From: Paracoccus liaowanqingii
Lineage (GTDB): Bacteria; Pseudomonadota; Alphaproteobacteria; Rhodobacterales; Rhodobacteraceae
Direction: 5' to 3'
DNA: 64,000 nucleotides
Assembly (NCBI RefSeq): GCF_004683865.2
Contig: NZ_CP038439.1
Span: 2,024,501-2,088,500, forward strand
Within the stretch, counting starts at the first letter, position 1; every line of letters begins with the position of its first letter. The notes beneath the pieces are model-generated. The model was given only the letters and a program-made list of their open reading frames with translations, was not told the DNA's origin and ran no database searches. A program made the translations under genes and the position numbers. Positions 8,334 through 16,855 of this stretch are shown piece by piece.

Positions 8334-9029
8334 ATGCCTCAGCCCGATGTCGCAGCCCTGCCGGCGATGGAGGACCTGCGCCCCCGCAGCGTGACGGACC
8401 ACATCTTCCACGATCTGTATGCGCGGGTGGTGAACCTGTCCCTGCCCCCGGGCGCGAAGCTGTCCGAGGCCGAGGTCGCCTCGCAGATGGGCGTGTCGCG
8501 CCAGCCGGTGCGCGACGCCTTCTACCGGCTGTCGCAGCTGGGCTTCATCCAGATCCGCCCGCAGCGCGCGACCACGGTGACGCCGATCTCGACCGAGGCG
8601 GTCATGCAGGCCTATTTCGTGCGCAGCGCGCTGGAGGAGGCCACGATGCGCGTCGCCGCCCTGCGGCTGGACCCCGCCGATTGGGACGGGCTGGAGGGGC
8701 TGATCGACGCGCAGGAGGCCGCCAGCCGTGCCGACGACCGTGCGGGCTTTCACGCGCTGGACGACCAGTTCCACCACGACATCTGCGCGGGTGCGGGCAA
8801 GGAATTCGTCTGGAACCTGGTCCGCGACACCAAGGGGCACATGGACCGCGCGCGGTTCCTGTCGCTGTCCTACGGCGCCTCGACCGCCTGGATCGAGCAT
8901 CGCCAGATCCTGACCGCCCTGCGCGCCCGCGACCCCGAGGCCGCCGCCGCCGCGGTGCGCCTGCATCTGAGCCATATCGAGCATATCCTGGACCGCCTGC
9001 GCAGCGACCAGCCCGGCATCCTCGGCTGA
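8334..9029 (+). CDS. GntR-family regulator with FCD domain (hexuronate operon regulator)
   Basis: A 231-residue transcription factor. Residues about 20-90 are a winged helix of GntR type (LSEAEVASQMGVSRQPV contains the recognition region). Residues 95-225 are an all-helical FCD ligand domain with the metal-site pattern of Asp/His residues (HALDDQFHHDI, then HRQI and HLSHIE). Divergent from uxaC and separated by 84 bases, it is the natural local regulator, probably a repressor released by a uronate or KDG-type intermediate as in UxuR/ExuR/KdgR-like members. Ligand identity is inferred only. It converges on ttuD with a 4-base gap. Confidence 0.88.
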   Translation: MPQPDVAALPAMEDLRPRSVTDHIFHDLYARVVNLSLPPGAKLSEAEVASQMGVSRQPVRDAFYRLSQLGFIQIRPQRATTVTPISTEAVMQAYFVRSALEEATMRVAALRLDPADWDGLEGLIDAQEAASRADDRAGFHALDDQFHHDICAGAGKEFVWNLVRDTKGHMDRARFLSLSYGASTAWIEHRQILTALRARDPEAAAAAVRLHLSHIEHILDRLRSDQPGILG

Positions 9030-9033
9030 CGGA

Positions 9034-10323
9034 CTATCCGGCGCGGCCGGTGACCAGCACGGCGCGGAAGTCGTTCACGTTGGTCAGGGTGGGGCCGGTG
9101 CGGATCAGGCTGCCGGTCGCCTGAAACAGCGTCCAGCTGTCATGGGCATCAAGGCTGGCCTGCGGGTCCAGACCACATTCCGCCGCGCGGGCCCTCAGGT
9201 CGGGGCCGATCACCGCGCCCGCCGCATCCTCGGTGCCGTCGATGCCGTCGGTATCGGCCGCCAGCGCGAAGGTGCCGGGCAGGCCGCGCAGGGTCAGGGC
9301 CAGAGACAGCAGGAATTCGGTGTTGCGCCCGCCGCGTCCCGGCGCGGCCTGGCCGATGGTCACCGTCGTCTCGCCGCCCGACAGCAGCACGGCGGGCGGG
9401 GCTGTGGGGGTGGCGTGGCGGGCCGTGGCGCGGGCCATTCCGGCCATCGCGATGCCCAGCTGCGCGGCCTCGCCCTCCAGCGCGTCACCCAGCAGCAGGG
9501 GCGTGACGCCCGCCGCCCGCGCGACCTCGGCCGCCGCCAGCAGCGACATCTGCGGCGTGGCGATCAGGCGATAGTCCGATTGCATGTCCGGCAGCGGCGG
9601 CGGGGGCGGCGCCAGCAGCAGGGCGCGCACCGCCTCCGGCAGGTCCTCCCCCAGACGCGCCACCAGCGGCGCCAGATCGTCGCCCGCCGTGGGATCGGCC
9701 ACCGTCGGCCCCGAGGCGATGGCTGCCGGATCGTCGCCGGGCACGTCCGAGATCGCCAGCGTCACCAGCCGCGCCGGCGCCACCGCCCGTGCCAGCCCGC
9801 CGCCCTTGACCAACGACAGGCGGCGGCGGATGCGGTTCATGTCCTCGATCGTCAGGCCGGACCGCAGCAGCAGCCGGTTCACCGCGATCTTGTCGGCCAG
9901 CGTCAGCGGCGGACGCGCCGCCGCCATCAGCGCCGACCCCCCGCCCGAGATCAGCGCCAGCACCAGATCGTCCGGTCCCGCCGCCTGCGCCGCCGCCAGG
10001 ATCTCGTGGGCCGCCGCTTCCGAGGCCGCGTCGGGCACCGGGTGGGACGCCTCGCGCACGGTGATGCGCCGCGTGGGAACGGCATGGCCATGCCGGGTGA
10101 CGACCACGCCCGACAGATCGACATCGGGCCAGGCCGCCTCGACCGCGGCGGCCATGGCGGCGGCGGACTTGCCCGCGCCCAGCACGATGCAGCGCCCGCG
10201 CGGGGCCTCGGGCAGATGCGCCGCCAGCACCCGCGCGGGATCGGCCGCCGCCACCGCCGCGTCGAACATGGCGCGCAGCAGCGCCTTTGCCCGGTCTGCG
10301 GTCCAGTCGTCCTGCTGCGTCAT
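9034..10323 (-). CDS. ttuD: Glycerate 2-kinase (TtuD/MOFRL family)
   Basis: A 429-residue MOFRL-family kinase that phosphorylates D-glycerate to 2-phosphoglycerate. An N-terminal DUF4147-type domain carries GAGKSAAAM, SGGGSAL and KGGGLA. The C-terminal MOFRL domain holds GRGGRNTEF and DTDGIDG. The ttuD name comes from tartrate and hydroxypyruvate catabolism; nothing of tartrate metabolism is nearby, so a general role in glycerate entry to glycolysis is more likely. The ATG at 10323 was chosen because upstream in-frame codons are arginine/proline-rich noncoding sequence. It converges with gntR and has its own upstream region. Confidence 0.9.
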   Translation of the reverse strand: MTQQDDWTADRAKALLRAMFDAAVAAADPARVLAAHLPEAPRGRCIVLGAGKSAAAMAAAVEAAWPDVDLSGVVVTRHGHAVPTRRITVREASHPVPDAASEAAAHEILAAAQAAGPDDLVLALISGGGSALMAAARPPLTLADKIAVNRLLLRSGLTIEDMNRIRRRLSLVKGGGLARAVAPARLVTLAISDVPGDDPAAIASGPTVADPTAGDDLAPLVARLGEDLPEAVRALLLAPPPPPLPDMQSDYRLIATPQMSLLAAAEVARAAGVTPLLLGDALEGEAAQLGIAMAGMARATARHATPTAPPAVLLSGGETTVTIGQAAPGRGGRNTEFLLSLALTLRGLPGTFALAADTDGIDGTEDAAGAVIGPDLRARAAECGLDPQASLDAHDSWTLFQATGSLIRTGPTLTNVNDFRAVLVTGRAG

Positions 10324-10465
10324 CGCGGTCCCCCTGCCCTCTTTCGGGCAACATAACCGGCGGGATCGGGCTTTGCCACCGCCCCCCGGACCGAAGGTCT
10401 CAAGGCGCGGCTTGTCCTGATCTCCGGGGCCTCGACGCCTCAAAGGCAACTCGGCCCCGGCCGAA

Positions 10466-10485
10466 GGCCCCCGCGCCGGGGGGCC
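10466..10485 (-). terminator. GC-rich hairpin after the TonB receptor gene
   Basis: GGCCCCC (10466-10472) and GGGGGCC (10479-10485) form a 7-bp stem around a six-base loop, 10 bases past the receptor stop. There is no good T tract, so it may act as an mRNA end-stabiliser or Rho-dependent boundary. The rest of 10324-10495 holds nothing I recognise. Confidence 0.4.
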
Positions 10486-10495
10486 GCAAAGATCG

Positions 10496-12595
10496 TTACC
10501 AGCTGCGGCGCAGCGTCGCCGTGACCTGGCGGCCGGGATTGTAGAAATCCGCCCCGAAGCCGCCATTCGCCACATATTTGCGGTCGAAGAGGTTGCTGAC
10601 ATTCAGCGTCAGCGCGGTGTCGTCGCGCAGCTGCCAGCCATAGGCCGCATCGACCACCACCGTGCCGCCCGTGCCCACCGTGTTGGCATCGTCGTAGAAG
10701 TGCTGGCCCGTATAGCGCCCGCCCAGAGAGAAGGTCATGTCCCCCCGCGCGCCCTGCCCGACCAGCGTATAGGTCGCCCAGAGCGAGGCCGACTGTTCCG
10801 GCACCAGCAGGGGGCGGTTGCCCAGATTGCCCGAGGTGCCATTCTTGACGATCTCCTGGTCGATCCAGGAATAGGCGGCGGTCAGGCTGATCGCCGGGGT
10901 CAACTCGGCCTTGGCCTCCAGATCCAGGCCCCGGGCGCTGACCTCTCCGATGGTGGCGGGCAGCAGGGTGACCGGGTCGGTGCGGGTCAGGTTCGTGCGC
11001 GTCAGGTCGTAGACGGCAGCGCTGAACAGCGCGGTCGTGCCAAGCGGCTGGTACTTGACGCCCAGCTCGACCTGCCGCCCCTCCTCGGGATCGGTGCCGA
11101 TGCCTGCGGGGACGACCGATTGCGCATAGCTGGCATAGGTCGAGACCTCGGGCGTGACCTTCCAGGTCAGGCCCAGCCTGCCGGTCGTCTCGCTGATCTC
11201 GCCCCGGGCGGTGGTCCCTGTCAGGTTGTCCGTCTCGGTGATGTCCAGCCAGTCGTGGCGCAGCCCGGCGGTGACGATGAACCGGTCGGCGAAGGTCAGC
11301 TCCTGTTCGGCAAAGATCGCGCGACCGCGCTGGTCGTTGGTCGTGCTGGCGATCAGCGGCACGTCCTCCGGCGCGCCGGCATAGATCGGATCGGTCCAGT
11401 CGATGCCCGGGGCCGGGCCGAAGAAGGTGTCGTTGTCGCGGTCGCGGTCGGCGAATTCCACCCCGGCGACGGTGCGGCTGCCGGTGCCGCCGAAGCTGGT
11501 GTCGTATTGCAGCTGCGCCGTGCCGATCAGCGCGGTCAGCGCGGCATCGTTGCCGAAGAAGGACCGCGTGGCGACGGTGCTGCCATCGGTGGGCGTGGCG
11601 GCGATATAGGCATAGCCGTAATCGCTGGCCGTGTCGGAATAGCGCAGCCGGGCGCTGGCGCTGAGGCCGGTGCCGAAGTCATGGTCCAGGAGCGCCGTCA
11701 CGCTGGTCCGCTCGGTGCCCCGGAAGTTGTAGCCCGGCTCTCCGAAGAAGCGGTCACGGTCGAAATCGGTGCCGATCGGATGGCCGCCGCTGCCCGGCAC
11801 GCCCTCCAGGTCCAGATGATCGACCACCACGCTGAGGCTGGTCGCCTCCGACGGGCGCCAGGTCAGCCCGCCCATCAGGAAGCCCGCATCGTCGCGCGAG
11901 TTGTCGTATTCGGCATCCGCGTCGCGCAGCTTGCCGGTCAGCCGCCAGGACAGCGTCGCATCGGGGGTGAAATTGTCGCCCAGATCGAAGCCGATCTCGC
12001 CCCGGTCGTCCGAACCGACCGTGCCATAGACCTCTCCGAAGCGCGCGCGGCGGGGCAGCTTGGTCACGTAGTTCACCGAGCCGCCCGGGTCGGACACGCC
12101 GGTCGCGGTCGAGATGGCGCCGCGCACGACCTCGACCCGCTCGAAGGCATAGGTCTCCTCGCGGATGCCGCCGAAGGGACGGCCCAGGCTGAGGCCGTCG
12201 CGGGCGGCATAGGCATCGAAGCCGCGGATCTTGAAGTAGTCGAAGCGGTCGTCGGCGCCATAGAAATCCGCGACGACGCCGGCGGAATACTGCAGCACCT
12301 CCTCGACCCCCTGCGCGCCGCGCTGCGCGATCTCGCGCGAGGTGATGACGGACACCGAGGCGGGCGTGTCCAGCAGGGGCGCGGCCAGCCGCCCGCCCGC
12401 ACTGCTGGTCGCGGCCACGATCGAGCCCGCGTCGTCGTCGCCCTCGACCGCCTCCAGCAGGATCGGATCGAGGACGGTGACATTGGCGGGCATGTCCTGT
12501 GCCAGCCCCGCCCCGGCGGTGACCGCCAGAACCGAGGCGCAGCCGGCCAGAGCGGCGATCAGGGACAGGGGACGGGCATGAGGGGGAAAGCGCAT
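10496..12595 (-). CDS. TonB-dependent siderophore receptor
   Basis: A 699-residue outer-membrane receptor of the FhuA/FpvA-like siderophore class. Residues 1-33 are a signal peptide ending near AGLAQ. A plug domain follows (about 60-175; ASVSVITSREI, RGFDAYAARDG, VEVVRGAIS). The rest is a 22-strand barrel ending in an aromatic residue (RRSW), as outer-membrane insertion requires. A ferric siderophore is the expected ligand because a matching periplasmic binding protein and FecCD/FecE importer are encoded divergently. No extra N-terminal signalling domain is present, so surface signalling to a sigma factor is unlikely. I did not find a convincing Fur, RirA or Irr box in the divergent spacer. 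Confidence 0.9.
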   Translation of the reverse strand: MRFPPHARPLSLIAALAGCASVLAVTAGAGLAQDMPANVTVLDPILLEAVEGDDDAGSIVAATSSAGGRLAAPLLDTPASVSVITSREIAQRGAQGVEEVLQYSAGVVADFYGADDRFDYFKIRGFDAYAARDGLSLGRPFGGIREETYAFERVEVVRGAISTATGVSDPGGSVNYVTKLPRRARFGEVYGTVGSDDRGEIGFDLGDNFTPDATLSWRLTGKLRDADAEYDNSRDDAGFLMGGLTWRPSEATSLSVVVDHLDLEGVPGSGGHPIGTDFDRDRFFGEPGYNFRGTERTSVTALLDHDFGTGLSASARLRYSDTASDYGYAYIAATPTDGSTVATRSFFGNDAALTALIGTAQLQYDTSFGGTGSRTVAGVEFADRDRDNDTFFGPAPGIDWTDPIYAGAPEDVPLIASTTNDQRGRAIFAEQELTFADRFIVTAGLRHDWLDITETDNLTGTTARGEISETTGRLGLTWKVTPEVSTYASYAQSVVPAGIGTDPEEGRQVELGVKYQPLGTTALFSAAVYDLTRTNLTRTDPVTLLPATIGEVSARGLDLEAKAELTPAISLTAAYSWIDQEIVKNGTSGNLGNRPLLVPEQSASLWATYTLVGQGARGDMTFSLGGRYTGQHFYDDANTVGTGGTVVVDAAYGWQLRDDTALTLNVSNLFDRKYVANGGFGADFYNPGRQVTATLRRSW

Positions 12596-12687
12596 GGGAA
12601 AGGGTTCCGGACTGAAGAGGGGGGCGGGTCTGGCGACGGCGCGGCCCTTTGCGGGCGTCGACCGATGGCTGGTCCGGGCTGCTAAAC

Positions 12688-12714
12688 CTTTTTGCGGCGC
12701 TTGTCTTGTATAAT
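12688..12714 (+). promoter_or_regulatory. Possible promoter for the siderophore importer operon
   Basis: A consensus TATAAT lies at 12709-12714, in the 243-base spacer between the receptor and the divergent importer. The -35 region is weak (CCTTTT, 16 bp upstream), as expected if an activator or iron regulator is needed. This is a pattern match only. Confidence 0.3.
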
Positions 12715-12838
12715 CCTATCGTTTTTGTCAGAAACAGCGCAAATCGTCGCCGGACCCGGCGGACGGCGGCCGTCCCGGGCTTTTCGGGCGCCCGCCCGGT
12801 CCCCCGGCCCCCGGACCGCCCCGTGAAAGACCCTGCCC

Positions 12839-13816
12839 ATGTCCCGCCTCCTTCCCCTGTCCGCCGCCTGTCTTCTGGCCGCAGCCCCCGCCCTGGCCCA
12901 GGATCCGGGCTTTCCCTTGACCGTCCCGCATGCCTTCGGGACCACCACCATCCCGGCGCCGCCGCAGCGCGTGGCGACGGTGGCTTGGGCCAATCACGAG
13001 GTGCCGCTGGCCTTAGGCATCGTGCCGGTGGGCATGGCCCGCGCCAATTTCGGCGACGATGACGGCGACGGGGTGCTTCCTTGGGTCTCGGCCCGACTGG
13101 CGGAACTGGGCGCGCCGGTGCCGCCGCTCTTCGACGAGGGCGACGGGATCGATTTCGAGGCGGTCGCCGCCAGCGCCCCCGACGTGATCCTGGCGGCCTA
13201 TTCCGGGCTCAGCGCCGACGACTATGCGACGCTTGGCATGATCGCCCCGGTCGTGGCCTATCCCGACGCGCCCTGGGCCACCGACTGGCGCCAGACGATC
13301 CGCATGGACAGCGCCGGGCTGGGCATGGCGCCCGAGGGCGACGCCCTGATCGCCCGGATCGAGGCCGAGATCGCCCGGACCCTGGAAGGCCATCCCGAGC
13401 TGGCGGGCAAGCGGGCGATGTTCGTGACGCATCTGGACACCACGAACCTCAGCGTCATCAATTTCTATACCGGCAACGACGCGCGGGTGAAGTTCTTCGG
13501 CGATCTGGGGCTGGAACTGCCCCAAAGCGTCGCCGAGGCCACGCTGCCCGGGCAATATGCGGGCGCGATCAGCGCCGAGCGGATCGACCTGTTCGACGAC
13601 GTGGACATCATCGTCACCTATGGCGGCGACGACCTGCTGGCGGCGCTGCGCGCCGATCCGCTGCTGTCGCGGATGCCGGCGGTGGCCAACGACGCGGTGG
13701 TGATGCTGCAGAACGATCCCCTGGGCACGGCGGCGACGCCCACGCCGCTGTCGATCTCCTATGTGCTGCCCGACTATGTGGGCCTGCTGTCCGACGCGGC
13801 GCGCAAGGCCCGATGA
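12839..13816 (+). CDS. Periplasmic iron-siderophore binding protein (FecB/FepB type)
   Basis: A 325-residue cluster-8 substrate-binding protein. Residues 1-20 (MSRLLPLSAACLLAAAPALA) are a signal peptide. The mature part has the TroA-like two-lobed pattern with PPQRVATV near the N-terminus, DVILAAYSGL in the middle and a long linking helix. It should carry a ferric siderophore from the TonB receptor to the FecCD permeases encoded directly downstream. The junction with the first permease is ATGA, so translation is coupled. The exact siderophore cannot be read from sequence. Confidence 0.88.
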   Translation: MSRLLPLSAACLLAAAPALAQDPGFPLTVPHAFGTTTIPAPPQRVATVAWANHEVPLALGIVPVGMARANFGDDDGDGVLPWVSARLAELGAPVPPLFDEGDGIDFEAVAASAPDVILAAYSGLSADDYATLGMIAPVVAYPDAPWATDWRQTIRMDSAGLGMAPEGDALIARIEAEIARTLEGHPELAGKRAMFVTHLDTTNLSVINFYTGNDARVKFFGDLGLELPQSVAEATLPGQYAGAISAERIDLFDDVDIIVTYGGDDLLAALRADPLLSRMPAVANDAVVMLQNDPLGTAATPTPLSISYVLPDYVGLLSDAARKAR

Positions 13817-14841
13817 GGGGCGGCCCATCCTTTGGCGCCGGCCTGATGCGGGCGGGCCGCCGCCCGCTGTGGCTGGGGCTGGCGCTGCTGGTACTGGGCG
13901 CGCTGGTGCTGGCCTCGGTCGCGGTGGGCACCCGGGCGGTCGGCTGGCCCGACATCGCGCTGGCCCTGCGCGGACAGGTGGACAGCATCGCCACCGCCGC
14001 CGTCGCGGCCCGGCTGCCGCGCACCGCGCTGGCCGCGCTGGCGGGTGCCGCCCTGGGCCTGTCGGGGGCGATCATGCAGGGCGTGACGCGCAACCCGCTG
14101 GCCGATCCGGGCATCCTGGGGGTGAACATGGGCGCCTCGCTGGCCGTGGTGATCGGCATCGCCTGGTTCGGCATCACCGCGCTGGACCAGTATGTCTGGA
14201 CCGCGATCCTGGGCGCGGGGGCGGCGGCGGTCTTCGTCTATGGCATCGGCTCGCTCGGCCGGGGCGGCGCCACGCCGCTGAAGCTGGCGCTGGCGGGGGC
14301 CGCGACCTCGGTCGCCTTCTCGTCGCTGGTGGCGGCGGTGGTGCTGCCCCGGGCCGATCTGGCGGGCGGCATCCGGTCCTGGCAGATCGGCGGCGTCGGC
14401 GGCGCGACCTTCGAGGGCATCGGCCATGTGGCGCCCTTCCTGGCCCTGGGCTTCATGCTGGCGATGATCTCGGCGCGCAAGCTGAACGCGCTGGCCCTGG
14501 GCGACGAGCTGGCGGCGGGCTTCGGGGAACGGGTGGCCCGCGCCCGGGCCTGGGCCGCGGCGGGCGCGATCCTGCTGGCCGGGGCGACCACCGCCATCTG
14601 CGGACCGATCGGCTTCGTGGGGCTGGTCGTGCCGCATGCCTGCCGGCTGCTGACCGGCACCGACCACCGCTGGCTGCTGCCCTTCGCGGCGCTGGCGGGG
14701 GCCTGCCTGCTGCTGGCCGCCGACATCCTGGGCCGCCTGATCGCCCGCCCGGCCGAGCTGGACGTGGGCATCGTCACCGCGCTTCTGGGCGGGCCGGTCT
14801 TCATCTGGATCGTCCGCCGCCAGAGGATCCGCGAGCTGTGA
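13813..14841 (+). CDS. Iron-siderophore ABC permease 1 (FecCD family)
   Basis: A 342-residue FecCD/BtuC-family permease with about ten hydrophobic helices. The hallmark NPLADPGILGVNMG follows the second helix, and the ATPase-coupling region includes LALGDELAAGFG. The ATG at 13813 overlaps the binding-protein stop (ATGA). It forms a heterodimer channel with the next gene product and is powered by the ATPase at 15887. The N-terminus (MRGGPSFGAG) is short and basic, as expected of a cytoplasmic end. Confidence 0.9.
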   Translation: MRGGPSFGAGLMRAGRRPLWLGLALLVLGALVLASVAVGTRAVGWPDIALALRGQVDSIATAAVAARLPRTALAALAGAALGLSGAIMQGVTRNPLADPGILGVNMGASLAVVIGIAWFGITALDQYVWTAILGAGAAAVFVYGIGSLGRGGATPLKLALAGAATSVAFSSLVAAVVLPRADLAGGIRSWQIGGVGGATFEGIGHVAPFLALGFMLAMISARKLNALALGDELAAGFGERVARARAWAAAGAILLAGATTAICGPIGFVGLVVPHACRLLTGTDHRWLLPFAALAGACLLLAADILGRLIARPAELDVGIVTALLGGPVFIWIVRRQRIREL

Positions 14842-15887
14842 GCCCCGACACCCCAGCCCCGCCGATGACCGCCCCCCGCATCGCCGCCCTGCGCCGCGCG
14901 CGCATGCGCGGATGGCGCCGCACCACCCTGGGGATGGCGGCGGCGGTCGTGGCACTGGTCGCGCTGACCCTGATGCTGGGCCAGAATTTCACGCCGCCGG
15001 GCGAGGTCTGGCACGTGCTGACGGGCCAGGATGCCCCCGGCGCGGCCTTCGTGGTGGGCCAGCTGCGCCTGCCCCGCGCCGCCCTGGCGCTGCTGGCGGG
15101 CGCCAGCTTCGGGCTGGCGGGCGCGGCCTTCCAGACCCTGCTGCGCAACCCGCTGGCCAGCCCCGACATCATCGGCATCTCGTCGGGCGCCAGCGCGGCG
15201 GCGGTGCTGGGCATCGTGGTCCTGGGGCTGGAGGGCGCGGCCCTGTCGCTGCTGGCGGTGGCGGCGGGGATCGGCGTGGCGGTGCTGATCACCGGCCTGT
15301 CCTTCCGGGGCGGCATCGCGGGGACGCGGCTGATCCTGGTGGGCATCGGCATCTCGGCCATGCTGGACAGCGTGATCGCCTATGTGCTGGCCCGCGCGCC
15401 CGCGTGGGACCTGCTTGAGGCGATGCGCTGGCTGACCGGCAGCGTCAACGGCGCCCGGCTGGACCAGGCGCTGCCGCTGGCCTTGGCGCTGATCGTCTGC
15501 GGCGGGCTGATCCTGTCGCGCGCCCGCGATCTGGAGGCGCTGCGCCTGGGCGAGGACACCGCCGCCGCCCTTGGCGTCCGCGTGGGCCGCGCCCGTGCGA
15601 CGGTCATCCTGGCCGCCGTCGCGCTGATCGCGGTGGCGACGGCCGTGACCGGACCCATCGCCTTCGTGGCCTTCCTGTCGGGGCCGATCGCGGCGCGGAT
15701 GACCGGGCCGCGCGGCTCGGCCCTGCTGCCGGCGGCGCTGGTGGGGGCGCTGCTGGTGCTGGCGGGCGATTATGCGGGGCAGTTCCTGCTGCCCGCGCGC
15801 TATCCGGTGGGGGTTGTCACCGGCGCGCTCGGTGCCCCCTACCTCATCCTTCTCATCATCCGCGCCAACCGGATCGGAGCGACCTGA
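14838..15887 (+). CDS. Iron-siderophore ABC permease 2 (FecCD family)
   Basis: A second FecCD permease, 349 residues from the GTG at 14838, which overlaps the previous stop in a GTGA junction. An ATG at 14865 is the alternative and would give 340 residues. The family motif appears as NPLASPDIIGISSG and the ATPase-coupling loop as LRLGEDTAAALGV. The protein has about nine to ten helices and a basic N-terminus. It pairs with permease 1, the usual arrangement for FepD-FepG or FhuB halves. Its stop shares one base with the ATG of the ATPase gene (TGATG). Confidence 0.88.
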   Translation: MSPDTPAPPMTAPRIAALRRARMRGWRRTTLGMAAAVVALVALTLMLGQNFTPPGEVWHVLTGQDAPGAAFVVGQLRLPRAALALLAGASFGLAGAAFQTLLRNPLASPDIIGISSGASAAAVLGIVVLGLEGAALSLLAVAAGIGVAVLITGLSFRGGIAGTRLILVGIGISAMLDSVIAYVLARAPAWDLLEAMRWLTGSVNGARLDQALPLALALIVCGGLILSRARDLEALRLGEDTAAALGVRVGRARATVILAAVALIAVATAVTGPIAFVAFLSGPIAARMTGPRGSALLPAALVGALLVLAGDYAGQFLLPARYPVGVVTGALGAPYLILLIIRANRIGAT

Positions 15888-16750
15888 TGCCCCCTCCCGC
15901 CCACAGCCCTGCCCGCCATGCCCTGATCGCCCGGTCCCTGACGGCGGGCTATGGCCCCGCGCAGATCCTGACCGGGCTGGATCTGGACCTGCCGCCGGGC
16001 CGGATCACCGCCATCGTCGGCGCCAATGCCTGCGGCAAGTCGACGCTGCTGCGCAGCCTGACGCGGCTGCTGCCGCCCCGCGCGGGCCAGGTGCTGCTGG
16101 ACGGTCGGTCAATCCATGCCATGCCGCCCCGGCAGCTGGCGCAAATCCTGGGCATGCTCCCGCAATCGCCCGTCGCGCCCGAGGGGATCACCGTGGCCGA
16201 TCTGGTCAGCCGGGGCCGCCATCCCCATCACGGCCTGCTCTCGCGCTGGAGCGGCGCCGACGACCGCGCCGTGGCCGAGGCGCTGACCGTCACCGGCACC
16301 GCCGATCTGGCAGAACGCCCGGTGGACGAGCTGTCGGGCGGCCAGCGCCAGCGCGTCTGGATCGCCATGGCCCTGGCCCAGCAGACCGACCTGCTACTGC
16401 TGGACGAGCCCACGACCTTCCTCGACATCAGCCACCAGATCGAGGTGCTGGACCTGCTGACGGACCTGAACCGCGACCGGGGCACGACCGTGGTGATGGT
16501 GCTGCACGACCTCAATCTGGCGGCGCGCTATGCTGATCACCTGATCGCCATGTCCGCGGGCCGCATCCATGCCGCGGGCCCCGCGTCCGAGGTGCTGACA
16601 CGAGAGATGGTGCGTCAGGTCTTCGGTCTGGACAGCCGCATCATCGCCGATCCGGTCTCGGGGCGGCCGCTGATGCTGCCCCTGGGCCGCCATCGCAGTG
16701 CGATGCCCGAGGGGTGTCCGGATGCCCGCGCCCCGGGCTGCGGGGTATAA
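15887..16750 (+). CDS. Iron-siderophore ABC transporter ATPase (FecE/FepC type)
   Basis: A 287-residue ATPase. Walker A is GANACGKS (residues 45-52), the signature LSGGQRQR, Walker [13 protein letters not shown], and the switch histidine is in VMVLHDLN. This is the FepC/FhuC form that drives ferric-siderophore import. It is the last gene of the operon, translationally coupled to permease 2 by a TGATG overlap. The C-terminal tail of about 30 residues after LPLGRHRS is extra relative to short family members. The 105 bases after it, up to the glycosyltransferase operon, hold no clear terminator. Confidence 0.92.
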   Translation: MPPPAHSPARHALIARSLTAGYGPAQILTGLDLDLPPGRITAIVGANACGKSTLLRSLTRLLPPRAGQVLLDGRSIHAMPPRQLAQILGMLPQSPVAPEGITVADLVSRGRHPHHGLLSRWSGADDRAVAEALTVTGTADLAERPVDELSGGQRQRVWIAMALAQQTDLLLLDEPTTFLDISHQIEVLDLLTDLNRDRGTTVVMVLHDLNLAARYADHLIAMSAGRIHAAGPASEVLTREMVRQVFGLDSRIIADPVSGRPLMLPLGRHRSAMPEGCPDARAPGCGV

Positions 16751-16855
16751 TCTTTCTCAGTTTCCGATCCGCTGACTGAACCGTGATGGCCAAAACGCGT
16801 TGGGATGGGCTGCGTGTCGCACGCGGCGCCTTCTTTCCCCGCCGAAAGGCCATTC

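Noticed and set aside
12596..12838. Search for a Fur, RirA or Irr site between the TonB receptor and the importer
   Set aside because: No dyad of known consensus was convincing; only a TATAAT box could be reported.
16751..16855. Inverted repeat TCAGT/ACTGA before the glycosyltransferase operon as a terminator or operator
   Set aside because: The arms are only five bases with a long loop and no T run; too weak to call.
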